DNA of 31,055 nucleotides from DASTDY01 sp035478375 (GCA_035478375.1 DATIJQ010000014.1:1-31055); one strand, 5' to 3'. Shown: positions 7,800 to 16,907, counted from the stretch's first letter. Translations and numbers: made by a program. Notes: a model not told the origin generated them from the sequence alone.

Positions 7800-8678
7800 A
7801 TGCAGCCAAACAACGGTCAGCAAATACCAAATCAGCCTCAACCGGCAGTCCCTAATGCCGCGCCGAATTCTGGCGCTTTGCCGCCATTACAACAGTTGCC
7901 GCAGGCCGGCCAACCAACGCCGGGTAAAAGTAACTTGCCGGCTGGCGAACCACAGGGCAATCCAAACAGCACACAAAATGCGCTGCTTATTTCTGAAATC
8001 CGCGACAACATGGTAGTCATGAACGATGGCACCATGCGCGCCGTTGTCGCCTGCCGCTCAATTAACTTTGACCTTATGAGTGACCGCGAGCGCGAAGGCG
8101 TTGAATATTCGTACCAGCAATTTATCAACTCGCTGTACTTTCCAATCCAAATTTACGTACGCTCGCAAAAAGTAGACATTGGACCGTACTTAGATCGCCT
8201 GAGCAAAATCCGCCGCGACCAAGACAACATGCTACTGGGCGTACTTATGGACGACTACATTTCTTTTGTGTCAGCCCTGGCACAAGAGACAAACATCATG
8301 GAAAAGAGCTTTTACATTATTGTGCCGTATTACCCAGCTGGCGATATGACCAGCGCCGTTAACAGTAGTCGCACATTTTTAGCAAATTTGTTGGCGCCGC
8401 AAAAGCAGCAGCATATTCGCATTAACGAAGAATCCTTCAGCAAAGCAAAAGACGAAATAAAAAACCGGGTTAGCACAGTGTTAAATGGCCTTTTGCAAAT
8501 GGGTGTCCGCTCGTCGCAGCTCAACACAAAAGAGTTGGGCGAACTGTATTACAACACCTATAATCCGGATACCGCAGTGCGCGAACCGCTTGGCAACTTC
8601 GAAGATTTGTCTACGCCGGTCGTCACCCAAGGCCAGGGCAACGCGCCCCAACCACACCTCGATAAGGAGTCAGTATAA
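7800..8678 (+). CDS. TraC/VirB4 N-terminal-domain-like T4SS protein
   Basis: Protein of 292 aa with a Pro/Gln-rich first 60 residues and then a compact domain. That domain begins around ALLISEIRDNMVVMNDGTMRAV and contains the fold-typical phrases GVEYSYQQFINSLYFPIQIYV and KSFYIIVPYYP. These recall the N-terminal domain of TraC/VirB4 ATPases, which here is a separate polypeptide upstream of the ATPase. No Walker motifs are present. A purine-rich ribosome site (GGGTGGGTGAG) precedes ATG 7800. The TAA overlaps the next gene's ATG by one base, consistent with a stable complex of the two products at the membrane. Confidence 0.75.
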   Translation: MQPNNGQQIPNQPQPAVPNAAPNSGALPPLQQLPQAGQPTPGKSNLPAGEPQGNPNSTQNALLISEIRDNMVVMNDGTMRAVVACRSINFDLMSDREREGVEYSYQQFINSLYFPIQIYVRSQKVDIGPYLDRLSKIRRDQDNMLLGVLMDDYISFVSALAQETNIMEKSFYIIVPYYPAGDMTSAVNSSRTFLANLLAPQKQQHIRINEESFSKAKDEIKNRVSTVLNGLLQMGVRSSQLNTKELGELYYNTYNPDTAVREPLGNFEDLSTPVVTQGQGNAPQPHLDKESV

Positions 8679-10558
8679 TGGCATTTGGCCGCAAAAAAAT
8701 CGACCCAATAGATATTGCCGAGCAACAGCGCTTGCGCGAGCAAAAAGAAATCGAGCAAGAATTTTTAAAAGGCATCACCACGCTGCGCGACACAATCGCG
8801 CCGAGCTCACTCGAAATCCAAGCCAGCTACTTTAGGTTAGGCACAAAATACGCCCGCACAATGTATATTTACGGCTATCCGCGGCAAATTTATACTGGTT
8901 GGTTGAGTCCGATTATTAACATTGACGAAGTCATCGACATAAGCATGTTTGTATATCCGGTCGAAAGCCAAGTGGTACTCAACAACCTCCGCAAAAAAGT
9001 AGGCCAGCTCGAAGCCAGCATCAGCGTAAATGCCGAACGCGGTAAGGTGCGCGACCCAGGGCTAGAGGCAGCGATTCAAGACGCCGAGGAACTCCGCGAC
9101 CAGCTGCAGGTTGGCGCCGAACGTTTTTTCCGTTTTGGGCTGTACATTACGGTGTACGCCGATAGCCTCGACGAACTACAGTTTGTCCAGCACAAGATCG
9201 AAACCATTTTGGGCCAACAATTAGTCTTTAGTAAAATCGCTTCTAGCCAAATGGAGCAGGGCATGAACAGCACCGTGCCCCAAATGATCGACCAGCTGCA
9301 AATCCGCCACAACATGAACACTGGCGCGCTCGCCACTAGTTTCCCATTCACCAGCGCAGACCTGACACAAGAAAAGGGCGTGTTGTACGGTATTAACATG
9401 CACAACAACGGCTTGGTTATTTTTGACCGTTTTAGTCTAGAAAACGCCAACATGGTGGTGTTTGCTAAATCTGGTGCAGGTAAATCGTTTGCGGTTAAGC
9501 TCGAAGCGTTGCGAGCGATGATGATGGGCACCGAAATTATAATTATCGACCCCGAAAACGAATACCAACGCCTAACCGAAGCTGTTGGCGGCAGTTACGT
9601 CCACCTCAGTCTTAACTCTCCAACCCGTATTAACCCCTTTGATTTGCCGCGCGTTATAGAGAACGACGAAGCCCAAGATGCTTTGCGTGCCAACCTCATC
9701 ACCTTACATGGCCTATTGCGCTTAATGATGGGTGGCGCCCAGCTTATGGCCAACGGCGTTAACTTACCGGCGTTAAATCCAATCGAAGAATCCGACTTAG
9801 ACCAAGCCTTAATCGACACCTACGCCCGTGCTGGCATCACGAGCGACCCACTCACGCACAACAGCACAGCACCAACAATTGGCGATTTGTACGAAACACT
9901 GCTGCACATGGGTGGCAGCGGCCCACAACTGGCGCAACGGTTGCGCAAATATACCACTGGTACGTTTGCGGGTATTTTTAGCCAGCAATCAAATGTAGAT
10001 ATTAACAACCCAATGGTCGTGTTTAGCATTCGCGACCTAGAAGACGAGCTCCGCCCCGTCGCCATGTACATCGTCCTTAGTTACATCTGGAACAAAACCC
10101 GCAGCGACCAACGCAAACGACTGCTTATTGTAGACGAGGCGTGGCAGCTCATGAAGTACGACGACTCGGCAAACTTTTTATTTAGTTTGGCAAAACGCGC
10201 CCGCAAATATTACTTGGGTTTGACCACCATTAGCCAGGACGTCGAAGACTTTATGGGCAGCAAAATGGGGCGGGCAATTGTGGCCAACGCTTCTATGCAG
10301 CTGTTATTAAAGCAGGCGACATCGGCCGTTGACGTATTAGCCGAAGTCTTTAAATTAACCGAAGAAGAAAAAAAGCGTTTATCGCAATTCCCGGTTGGCC
10401 AAGGGCTGTTCTTTGCTGGGCCGAATCACGTGCATATCCAAGTTATTGCCAGCGGCACCGAAACGTCGCTTATTACCACAAATCCACAACAGTTGGCGCA
10501 GCTCCAGGCACTTTTCCAGTCGCAACAACAACTTCCACCAAGCCAAGGCACGATATAA
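8678..10558 (+). CDS. virB4: VirB4/TraC family T4SS ATPase
   Basis: Protein of 626 aa. The N-terminal 240 residues form the VirB4 membrane-docking domain. The ATPase part has Walker A at 263-270 (AKSGAGKS), the segment EIIIIDPENEY (286-296), Walker B at 482-489 (LLIVDEAW) and the downstream TTISQDVEDF motif (516-525), all typical of VirB4/TrbE/PrgJ. Length is shorter than Gram-negative VirB4 (about 790 aa), partly because N-terminal sequence sits in the preceding gene. It powers assembly and substrate transfer by the T4SS. All key ATPase residues are intact. This is the most confident member of the secretion locus. Confidence 0.95.
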   Translation: MAFGRKKIDPIDIAEQQRLREQKEIEQEFLKGITTLRDTIAPSSLEIQASYFRLGTKYARTMYIYGYPRQIYTGWLSPIINIDEVIDISMFVYPVESQVVLNNLRKKVGQLEASISVNAERGKVRDPGLEAAIQDAEELRDQLQVGAERFFRFGLYITVYADSLDELQFVQHKIETILGQQLVFSKIASSQMEQGMNSTVPQMIDQLQIRHNMNTGALATSFPFTSADLTQEKGVLYGINMHNNGLVIFDRFSLENANMVVFAKSGAGKSFAVKLEALRAMMMGTEIIIIDPENEYQRLTEAVGGSYVHLSLNSPTRINPFDLPRVIENDEAQDALRANLITLHGLLRLMMGGAQLMANGVNLPALNPIEESDLDQALIDTYARAGITSDPLTHNSTAPTIGDLYETLLHMGGSGPQLAQRLRKYTTGTFAGIFSQQSNVDINNPMVVFSIRDLEDELRPVAMYIVLSYIWNKTRSDQRKRLLIVDEAWQLMKYDDSANFLFSLAKRARKYYLGLTTISQDVEDFMGSKMGRAIVANASMQLLLKQATSAVDVLAEVFKLTEEEKKRLSQFPVGQGLFFAGPNHVHIQVIASGTETSLITTNPQQLAQLQALFQSQQQLPPSQGTI

Positions 10559-10570
10559 AAAGGGGTAAAC

Positions 10571-13168
10571 ATGGCCAACGGTACAACACAACCTCCAAAA
10601 CAGCAAAGTGACACATCGGGGCTTGTTGGTGGCGGCGGTGGCTCCGGCACAAGCGCTGAAGATTTAGGGAGCGGTGCCGGTTCAGTCAATAACGAACTTA
10701 ACCAGCTTGGTGCAGTTCCAGAGCAACGACAATCCGACGAAAACCAGCAACAACAATCTCAAGGCTCAAATCGCCTGAGCGACGAAGCCCAAGATCGCGC
10801 CAAAGAACACCTTAAAAACCAAACAAAAGGAGCGAAGGGCGGTACAGGAACCGGTGGTGCAGCAGGCGGCGAAGGCGCTGCAGCCGGTGCCGGTGGCGAA
10901 GGCGCTGCGGCTGGTGCGGGAGCTGCCGGGGCAGCCAGTGCGGGTGAGGCTGGAGCAGCTGGGGCTGGTGCCGCAGGCGCGGCCGGTGCCGGTGGTGCAG
11001 GTGTCGCCGCGGGCGCAGGTGGAGCGGCTGGAGCGGCAGGCGCCAGCGGTGCTGCAGCAGCTGGCGGTGCGGCGGCGGCAGGCGGAGCTGCCGGGGCTGC
11101 TACAAGTGGTGCGGCAGGCGCGGCAGCAACAGCTGGCGCGGTAAGCTCTGAAACGGGCGTAGGGGCTATTGTCGGCTTTGGTCTTGCCGGCGCAATTGTG
11201 GTCGGCAGCTACATTGCCAAACACAAAAATGAGTTTGCTGCCCTTGGCGTTGTACTTATTATTGCCGGTATATTCCTTTTAGTCGGTCTTTTTAGCTTGT
11301 TAAAACCAATCGCCGACACATTAACGACCGCAGCCGATAGCCTTAGTGGCGTAGAACAAATCGTTGATGGCCGCACAGGCAACGTCCTCGGTGGGTACGT
11401 CACTGCGCACGCTACTAAAGCAAATCTCGGTGGCAAGCTTGGCACTTTATATCAGGCAATGGACAAAGGCGGCTTCGACAAAACAGTTAAAGATAAATAC
11501 GGGTTGGAATTTAAAGACGCTGGTGGCGGAGGTGTCACTATTCAACAACACGGCAAGTCGTTGGGTACTGCGCACACTGCCGAAGAGGCGGGGGATATCC
11601 TCCAAAATAAATTCACTGATTACTCACAAATGATGAAACAAGACGTTGACGGCTGGAACTGGGCACAACGCACACAAGTGGCCACTACTATAAAGCAAAA
11701 TTATATCCCACAGCTTAACATTCCCGACGCGCAAAACGCGCACGAAGATACTCAGGTTGCCGATGTAGCAAAGTACCAGTATTCGACAGTTTTGCAGCCT
11801 GGACTCAGCAACGTCAGCCAAGGTATTACTTGTTATACAACAGGTGGTAGTTGTAACAATACAAATACGCCAGCGCAAGGTCAGGCGGTGAGTGATTACC
11901 AGACCGACCCACGCAGCTCATTGCTTGGTGCGACGCAAGCTACATACAATAAAAATCTCGACAGCATTAAAGCCGCGAACGGCTTTACCGCACCGCAACT
12001 TAGCTCCAGCACTGGCCAAGCTGTAAGCCAACAGCTTAGCACAAAAGCAGTCGGGCTACTGGGCTGGTTGGATATTGCTGCAACCACGCATTTAATGGCA
12101 AACGAGGCACAGGCGCAACAGTTGCCATCGCTCCTGCGCGCCAAACAGGCGGCCGCTTTGTGGTCATGGAACCTTAGTGGTGTTGACCAGATGTTGGCCG
12201 GCGATGTTTCGGCTAAAGCCACGCCAATTATTACGCGCAATTTTACCAACGCCGAAGATTCGCAGGCGTACGGGTATATTGCGTATAACGACATAACTCG
12301 CGGTACGCCACTTAAAGATAGCCAAAAAATCAATAGTCGTGTGTCGAATTCGTTTGCCGTGCTCGACGCAGCAATGCAGGTCGAAGATAAGCTGTTAAAA
12401 GGTGTTGTGGGCTTAATGCTTGATGCGTGGCTGGTTATTCACAGCGGCGCCCCAGGCTTCTTGATCGACCTGGCCGACAAGAGTCCAATCGGTCCTTTTA
12501 TAGAAACATTTGCAGTCTTTATTTTGCAACAGACTGGGCTTTTGCCAGCTATTCAAAGTGTTATAAACGAAACTGCAACCGTTTTGCTGCCGGGTCCATG
12601 CGATCCAAGCAACCAAGACTACAACTTCCTTACTTGTATGTTTGGCGGTTCGCAGGTTATGGCGAACGATTCTTGCACGGCGCATTTTGGCTGCGTTAAG
12701 CTCAGCCCAACAGCGGCGAACGAACTGCGCGTCGCCAGCAAAGAAACGCTCAACAAACAAACCGCCAGTCTGCCATTGGCGCAACGGCTGTTCGATAAAA
12801 CCCTGCCAAATTCGGCCATAAATATTGCCGCACTCAACTCGCCGATACCGCTAAAGGCGACTCAAAATGTGGCGTCGCTGCTGCAAGGTGTGTTTGGGGC
12901 GATGTGGAGCGTGCCAAGTAAAGTTGCCGACATATTTGCGGCGCCTGCCCACGCGGCAAACGTGGATGCGTCGCTTATCTCTGGTGTCGATGCGTACGGC
13001 ATTCCGCTTGCTACCATTAAAAACACGCCTATGTCCACCCAAATTGGCCAAGACAATGGCACCTGCCCAACATTGCCAGCCGACCAAGTAAACATGTGCC
13101 AAGCCGACACGTCAGTCGTTAACAGTTTAATCGCGCGGTTTACCGGCGACCCTAATTACGGAGGATGA
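10571..13168 (+). CDS. Large Ala/Gly-rich T4SS-associated membrane protein
   Basis: Protein of 865 aa. Residues 1-86 are polar and Gln/Ser/Gly-rich; 87-190 are almost only Ala and Gly, silk-like, with an occasional Glu; two helices follow (about 198-216 and 223-245). A large, probably exported part (246-865) carries clustered Cys pairs (ITCYTTGGSC; GPC...FLTC; SCTAHFGC; GTC...NMC) and an amphipathic or hydrophobic stretch near 610-670. The Ala/Gly region is encoded by varied synonymous codons, so it is selected as protein and not a recent DNA repeat expansion. It lies between virB4 and the cell-wall hydrolase gene and overlaps the latter's upstream region. A scaffold or surface structural role is inferred; no homologue is recognised. 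Confidence 0.75.
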   Translation: MANGTTQPPKQQSDTSGLVGGGGGSGTSAEDLGSGAGSVNNELNQLGAVPEQRQSDENQQQQSQGSNRLSDEAQDRAKEHLKNQTKGAKGGTGTGGAAGGEGAAAGAGGEGAAAGAGAAGAASAGEAGAAGAGAAGAAGAGGAGVAAGAGGAAGAAGASGAAAAGGAAAAGGAAGAATSGAAGAAATAGAVSSETGVGAIVGFGLAGAIVVGSYIAKHKNEFAALGVVLIIAGIFLLVGLFSLLKPIADTLTTAADSLSGVEQIVDGRTGNVLGGYVTAHATKANLGGKLGTLYQAMDKGGFDKTVKDKYGLEFKDAGGGGVTIQQHGKSLGTAHTAEEAGDILQNKFTDYSQMMKQDVDGWNWAQRTQVATTIKQNYIPQLNIPDAQNAHEDTQVADVAKYQYSTVLQPGLSNVSQGITCYTTGGSCNNTNTPAQGQAVSDYQTDPRSSLLGATQATYNKNLDSIKAANGFTAPQLSSSTGQAVSQQLSTKAVGLLGWLDIAATTHLMANEAQAQQLPSLLRAKQAAALWSWNLSGVDQMLAGDVSAKATPIITRNFTNAEDSQAYGYIAYNDITRGTPLKDSQKINSRVSNSFAVLDAAMQVEDKLLKGVVGLMLDAWLVIHSGAPGFLIDLADKSPIGPFIETFAVFILQQTGLLPAIQSVINETATVLLPGPCDPSNQDYNFLTCMFGGSQVMANDSCTAHFGCVKLSPTAANELRVASKETLNKQTASLPLAQRLFDKTLPNSAINIAALNSPIPLKATQNVASLLQGVFGAMWSVPSKVADIFAAPAHAANVDASLISGVDAYGIPLATIKNTPMSTQIGQDNGTCPTLPADQVNMCQADTSVVNSLIARFTGDPNYGG
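13160..13164 (+). promoter_or_regulatory. Shine-Dalgarno that decides the hydrolase start
   Basis: GGAGG lies 9 bp before GTG 13174 but touches the alternative ATG at 13165, which would be too close to be used. I therefore choose GTG 13174. Confidence 0.6.
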
Positions 13169-13173
13169 GCACA

Positions 13174-14568
13174 GTGAAATTTGTAATTCGCAGCAGTAAA
13201 AAAGGTGTACTGTTTGTGGCCATGGCCGTGCTTGCGGGCACACAGCTTGTGTCGCCGGTGTTTGCGGTGGGCAATCCGATGGACCATGGGTTGCCGTACT
13301 ATATTCCAGGTGATACATGCTCAAGCGGAGCTGTTAACGGTGGTTCTGGAACAGGACAGGGCGGTTCAGGGGTATCACCCACAGCAATCCAAGACGGCAA
13401 CGCAAAAATAATTATTGGTATCGCTAAGACATACAACCTTGGTCAACAAGGCGCACTGATAGGTCTAATGGTAGGTATAACTGAAACTCACCTTACTAAC
13501 GATGCCAACGTCAACGTGCCTATTTCCGAAACCAATCCTAACAAACAGGGCAATGGCGCCGACCACGATTCAGTAGGTATTATGCAGCAACGTACTTCGA
13601 CGGGGTGGAGTACCTTTGGCGCTGACGTAACCAATAATAAAGATGGCGTTTACCAATTAATGGATCCTGCTTATGCGTCACAAGCATTTTTCGGCACGCC
13701 ACCGGGGGCGAACCTTCCGTCAAATTTAGCGTATCCTGGCGCGCTCAAGAAAGGCTTACAAAATAAACCAAACTGGCAAAGCATGGATCCGGGCGATGCT
13801 GCGCAATCTGTGCAAGGTTCAGCCCCAAATGCCTACAATCAGAATAAAACCGAAGCGCAAGCTTTCTTATCTCGACTTTGGGATGCATCGACGGCAATTC
13901 CACTACCAGTCTCAATTACTGGCGGCACAGCAGCGGGCGGTGGCGCAACTGGCGCTGGCGGTTGCGCCGTAGGCGGCTTGGGCAACTGCTCCAGCCCTAC
14001 GACCACTTTTGACAAAACAGTGTGCTCTTACGCATGGTCAGACTACCGCAAAGAAAATACTAAAGACGGTATCGCCCAGCAACAAACGTACAAAGATGCT
14101 GTTGCGGCAGCACAAAAAACCGGCCAATATGTTGGTGGCGTGCAAGACGGCGGCGGTCACCCCGGCAATGATTGTGGTGGGTTCGTAACACTCCTCGTAA
14201 AAAATAGCGGCATGGACGCCAACTACAATAAATACAATGGCAATACGTTTGCACAGCAGAAATATTTAGATGAGCAAGTAGCTGCTGGCAAATACAAAGT
14301 TGTGCAAAATCCAGATTCTGGCTCTGTACAAAAGGGTGACGTGGCCATTATAAATTCATCTGGCGAACAGCATACCTTTATATACGTTGGTCCAATTACA
14401 GGTTTCGGGTCAAAAATTGCCTCTGCCTCAGTATATCCAGACGAACGTGCACCGATGGCTGACACATCGCAAACTATCGACAAAAGTTATACTTGGTATC
14501 GACTTGTCCAACCATCGAGCGCATTAACAGGAACAGGCGGTCAAACGCAAGGAACCCCACAACCATGA
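13174..14568 (+). CDS. Secreted two-domain peptidoglycan hydrolase (lysozyme-like plus NlpC/P60 or CHAP-like), VirB1/PrgK role
   Basis: Protein of 464 aa. Residues 1-31 form a signal peptide. Domain 1 (about 73-240) is lytic-transglycosylase-like: ITETHL with candidate catalytic Glu104, then DHDSVGIMQQR (130-140) as the G-x-M-Q motif, and DPAYASQAFF. The D-x-DS-x-G-x-QQR-x-S-x-GW pattern is familiar from actinobacterial cell-wall enzymes and phage lysins. After a Gly-rich linker, domain 2 (about 275-450) has the Cys/His pair of an NlpC/P60 or CHAP amidase/peptidase: NDCGGF (Cys334) and EQHTFIYVG (His400). Such enzymes open the wall for T4SS assembly. In an epibiont the target could also be the host's wall, which is inference. 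The alternative start is ATG 13165. Confidence 0.85.
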   Translation: MKFVIRSSKKGVLFVAMAVLAGTQLVSPVFAVGNPMDHGLPYYIPGDTCSSGAVNGGSGTGQGGSGVSPTAIQDGNAKIIIGIAKTYNLGQQGALIGLMVGITETHLTNDANVNVPISETNPNKQGNGADHDSVGIMQQRTSTGWSTFGADVTNNKDGVYQLMDPAYASQAFFGTPPGANLPSNLAYPGALKKGLQNKPNWQSMDPGDAAQSVQGSAPNAYNQNKTEAQAFLSRLWDASTAIPLPVSITGGTAAGGGATGAGGCAVGGLGNCSSPTTTFDKTVCSYAWSDYRKENTKDGIAQQQTYKDAVAAAQKTGQYVGGVQDGGGHPGNDCGGFVTLLVKNSGMDANYNKYNGNTFAQQKYLDEQVAAGKYKVVQNPDSGSVQKGDVAIINSSGEQHTFIYVGPITGFGSKIASASVYPDERAPMADTSQTIDKSYTWYRLVQPSSALTGTGGQTQGTPQP

Positions 14569-15221
14569 GGATCAACCGTAGAATAATACTAATTGTAGGT
14601 GGTATTGTTATCGTAACGCTGCTTGGTTTAGCAATATTTTCGCAAGCTCAAAAAATAGGTAAAGTTACAGTAGATGTTGTTGTCGCGCCGGCCGAAGCAA
14701 AATTAACTATAGATGGGCAATCGGCTCAGCCCGGCACTAACTACGTAACACCCGGTAAGCACACTTTTAAAGCATCCCTGGCCTTATTTAGCGATGCTGT
14801 GCAAACAATAGACACCAAAACTTGGCCAACCAATAAAAAGATTTACTTGGTGCCATTTGCCGCATCGCCACAGGCGGTGCAATGGTTAATCGATCATAAA
14901 GATGCCAGTACTCAAATGCAGTCGGCGGGTGATGCGCAAGCGGCATTAAAGAACCGACAGATACAGCAAACGTATCCGTACTTGGCACAGCTCCCATTTG
15001 TTGCTTTGGATTTTCGGATAGATTATAGCTTGGATTCTAACACAAACCAGATCTCGTTTATAATTACTGCCAAACCTTACGCGAGCCCCCAGAGCGACGC
15101 CGTCGATTACAACCAGCAAATTAAGGACTTTAACGCAGAGGCCATCGCGCAACTTAAAAAACTTGGTGTCAATACCGACAAAGCGACAATAACCTACAAA
15201 GTCCAAGATCCGCTCAAGTAA
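14565..15221 (+). CDS. Membrane-anchored PEGA-like protein
   Basis: Protein of 218 aa whose ATG overlaps the hydrolase stop (ATGA). A basic start (MRINRR), one helix (7-26), then a segment of about 45 residues (VDVVVAPAEAKLTIDGQ...YVTPGKHTFKAS) with the PEGA-type pattern of short beta strands around PxxAxLxIDG and TPGxHxFKA. The remainder (90-218) is helical or mixed and has no recognised motif. PEGA repeats occur in surface proteins of many Gram-positive and CPR bacteria. Being last in the T4SS operon suggests an extracytoplasmic accessory component. Confidence 0.75.
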   Translation: MRINRRIILIVGGIVIVTLLGLAIFSQAQKIGKVTVDVVVAPAEAKLTIDGQSAQPGTNYVTPGKHTFKASLALFSDAVQTIDTKTWPTNKKIYLVPFAASPQAVQWLIDHKDASTQMQSAGDAQAALKNRQIQQTYPYLAQLPFVALDFRIDYSLDSNTNQISFIITAKPYASPQSDAVDYNQQIKDFNAEAIAQLKKLGVNTDKATITYKVQDPLK

Positions 15222-15256
15222 AAATGGGGCAGAGGCGACCGCGGCCGCATGCCCCA
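15221..15256 (-). terminator. Terminator between convergent genes
   Basis: A 7-bp stem (TGGGGCA 15225-15231 with TGCCCCA 15250-15256) and a GC-rich 18-nt loop that can form an inner stem. Read leftward, it is followed by four T (15224-15221), suiting the lipoprotein gene. It may also serve the rightward T4SS operon. Confidence 0.55.
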
Positions 15257-15265
15257 AGTGTCCAA

Positions 15266-16843
15266 TCAGTTAAAACACTGCATTTGCTGTTTGATCTTTG
15301 GCGGTACCTGGCGACAGACTTCGTCGCTACGCATATCCTGACTTACAAAGACGATTGTCCACTTGCCATTTACCCAATGTTCAATTACGCCTGCCCCCAC
15401 ACTGTTGTTAGGCGGCGCGATATTATCAATGGTAAACGACATGCCGTCAATTGCCCAAGCATCTTCACAGACAAGGTTAGGGTCAGTCGGGTTTGAAGTT
15501 GCAGTCGCTGACACAACTCTATGTTGGCTATCACCCGCATTCCAGCCGATAAACGCTTGCTCGAATTGCTGCTTCGTTGGGCACGCCGGCTCAATCGTAA
15601 CCTTCACCGGCCCCTGCGCCGTCTGCGCCACCGCAATCGCCGCGTGCCAGGCGCCCTGCAACACCTCCCAAGTCGCCTGCAAAATTGCGAGCGTTCGGGT
15701 AAACGGGTTGATGAGGCTTGCCGCATCGGGCAACAGCTTAATCAGCGCGTTGCCAATGGTTTCGCCGCACTTGCCAAACACGGCGTCGGGCAGCGCCTGC
15801 AAAAAATCGCCGATGTTGCCGCTGCGGGCGTTGAACACGCCAACCAGACATTTGTTGACATCTGGCACGTCAACGATCAGCCCTTGCACTAGTTTGGCCG
15901 TGCCTTCGGCGTTTTCGCCAGTGTAAAACTCGACCATAACTTTTACCACATCCCACAGCGCTTCGCCGAGCAGGCCGTTGTTGCTAGTAAGCAAACTAAT
16001 GGTCAGCGGCAGATTTTGCGGTGTGATGTTTTTAACGTCCAGCTCGCCGCCATGCAGCACATAGCTGTTGACGTCGGGCTCGTGGAGTAGGGTAGCGGTG
16101 ATGGCGCGATCAGCGACATCGTCGGCTGTCTCGAGCGGCAGTCCAAACTGCAGGCCGCCAGGCGTTTGCACCGACCACGTGTAATTTGACTTGTCTGTCA
16201 AATGCAGCGCCAGGTTGCCGCCGTCCAGCTTTAAGCACAAACCAACACGGCCATTGCCGTTGTTGTCGGCAGCCACGTCGACCTCGCCGACGTTGGGCAA
16301 CTGCTGTTTTGTGCAGTCACTTTGCACCGGTGCGGACTGGGTGTGCGAGATGCTTTGGGCGACCTTTTGCGGGTCGACAAACGCGATTTCTTTGTCGCTG
16401 AGGTGGGGCACCGTTGTTGTCAACGTGCCATTTTGCACCGTATACGGCAACAGACGATAGCCCTTGTTGTCTGACGTGCTCGTGTAAAACACGGCGTTGG
16501 CAAGTTGCGCGCCGGCGGGCAAAAATCTGCCAGCAAGCGGAATTGCCAACTGCAATGGTTGCGCTGGCTCCATGCCGCCTTGTAGCGATATATTGAACCG
16601 CACCGCCACGCTACCCAACGGCGCATTTACGCCACTAACCACGCGCGTATCACCAACGGTCAGCAGTGTTGGGTTCGCCACTGCACCTTTTGGAACAGCA
16701 ACTGTCATACCACCGACAGCGTAACTACCGCCGTTAGGACTAACGACGACTGAAGTCTGCGGATCTGCCGCACCAGCTTCCTGCGTCGTACAGCCGGTCG
16801 CCAAAAGCGTTGCAATTACCGCTAGACCTAGGTACTTCCTCAA
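15266..16843 (-). CDS. Large lipoprotein with ZU5-like N-terminal domain
   Basis: Protein of 525 aa starting at TTG 16843-16841, preceded by GGTGA at a suitable distance. Residues 1-17 are a lipoprotein signal and LLATGC places the lipid anchor on Cys18. Residues 35-150 resemble the ZU5/DUF-type beta domain seen in bacterial surface proteins: GGSYAVGGMTVAVPKGAV followed by alternating strands. The central and C-terminal parts (170-525) have no known motif; several Cys are scattered. Near the C-terminus a domain with NPTDPNLVCEDAWAIDG and WTIVFVSQDM looks like an independent exported fold. Expression is probably from its own promoter at 16879-16907. It has no obvious link to recF; a surface function is inferred. 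Confidence 0.8.
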   Translation of the reverse strand: MRKYLGLAVIATLLATGCTTQEAGAADPQTSVVVSPNGGSYAVGGMTVAVPKGAVANPTLLTVGDTRVVSGVNAPLGSVAVRFNISLQGGMEPAQPLQLAIPLAGRFLPAGAQLANAVFYTSTSDNKGYRLLPYTVQNGTLTTTVPHLSDKEIAFVDPQKVAQSISHTQSAPVQSDCTKQQLPNVGEVDVAADNNGNGRVGLCLKLDGGNLALHLTDKSNYTWSVQTPGGLQFGLPLETADDVADRAITATLLHEPDVNSYVLHGGELDVKNITPQNLPLTISLLTSNNGLLGEALWDVVKVMVEFYTGENAEGTAKLVQGLIVDVPDVNKCLVGVFNARSGNIGDFLQALPDAVFGKCGETIGNALIKLLPDAASLINPFTRTLAILQATWEVLQGAWHAAIAVAQTAQGPVKVTIEPACPTKQQFEQAFIGWNAGDSQHRVVSATATSNPTDPNLVCEDAWAIDGMSFTIDNIAPPNNSVGAGVIEHWVNGKWTIVFVSQDMRSDEVCRQVPPKIKQQMQCFN

Positions 16844-16849
16844 AATTCA

Positions 16850-16864
16850 CCAACTTAAAGTTGG
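16850..16864. repeat. Palindrome in the lipoprotein leader
   Basis: CCAACTT-A-AAGTTGG, a perfect 7-bp inverted repeat. On the leftward mRNA its second arm contains the GGTGA ribosome site of the TTG start, so the hairpin could hide it or act as an operator. It may also work as a weak recF terminator. Confidence 0.45.
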
Positions 16865-16878
16865 GGATGGACTGTAAG

Positions 16879-16907
16879 ATTAGAACATAGTTTGGGTGCT
16901 TATTCAA
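16879..16907 (-). promoter_or_regulatory. Promoter of the lipoprotein gene
   Basis: Leftward TTGAAT (16907-16902), 17 bp, TCTAAT (16884-16879), with TG one base before the -10 (extended -10). It overlaps the last codons of recF. Confidence 0.55.

Noticed and set aside
10850..11140. DNA tandem repeat in the Ala/Gly block
   Set aside because: The nucleotide sequence varies by synonymous codons without a fixed repeat unit; the repetition is at protein level.
10766..11224. 152-aa leftward reading frame rich in Cys, Ser and Arg
   Set aside because: It is the complement of the Ala/Gly codon block, so composition explains it.
15363..15926. 187-aa rightward reading frame
   Set aside because: Antisense to the lipoprotein gene, which has a clear lipobox and start; no motif.
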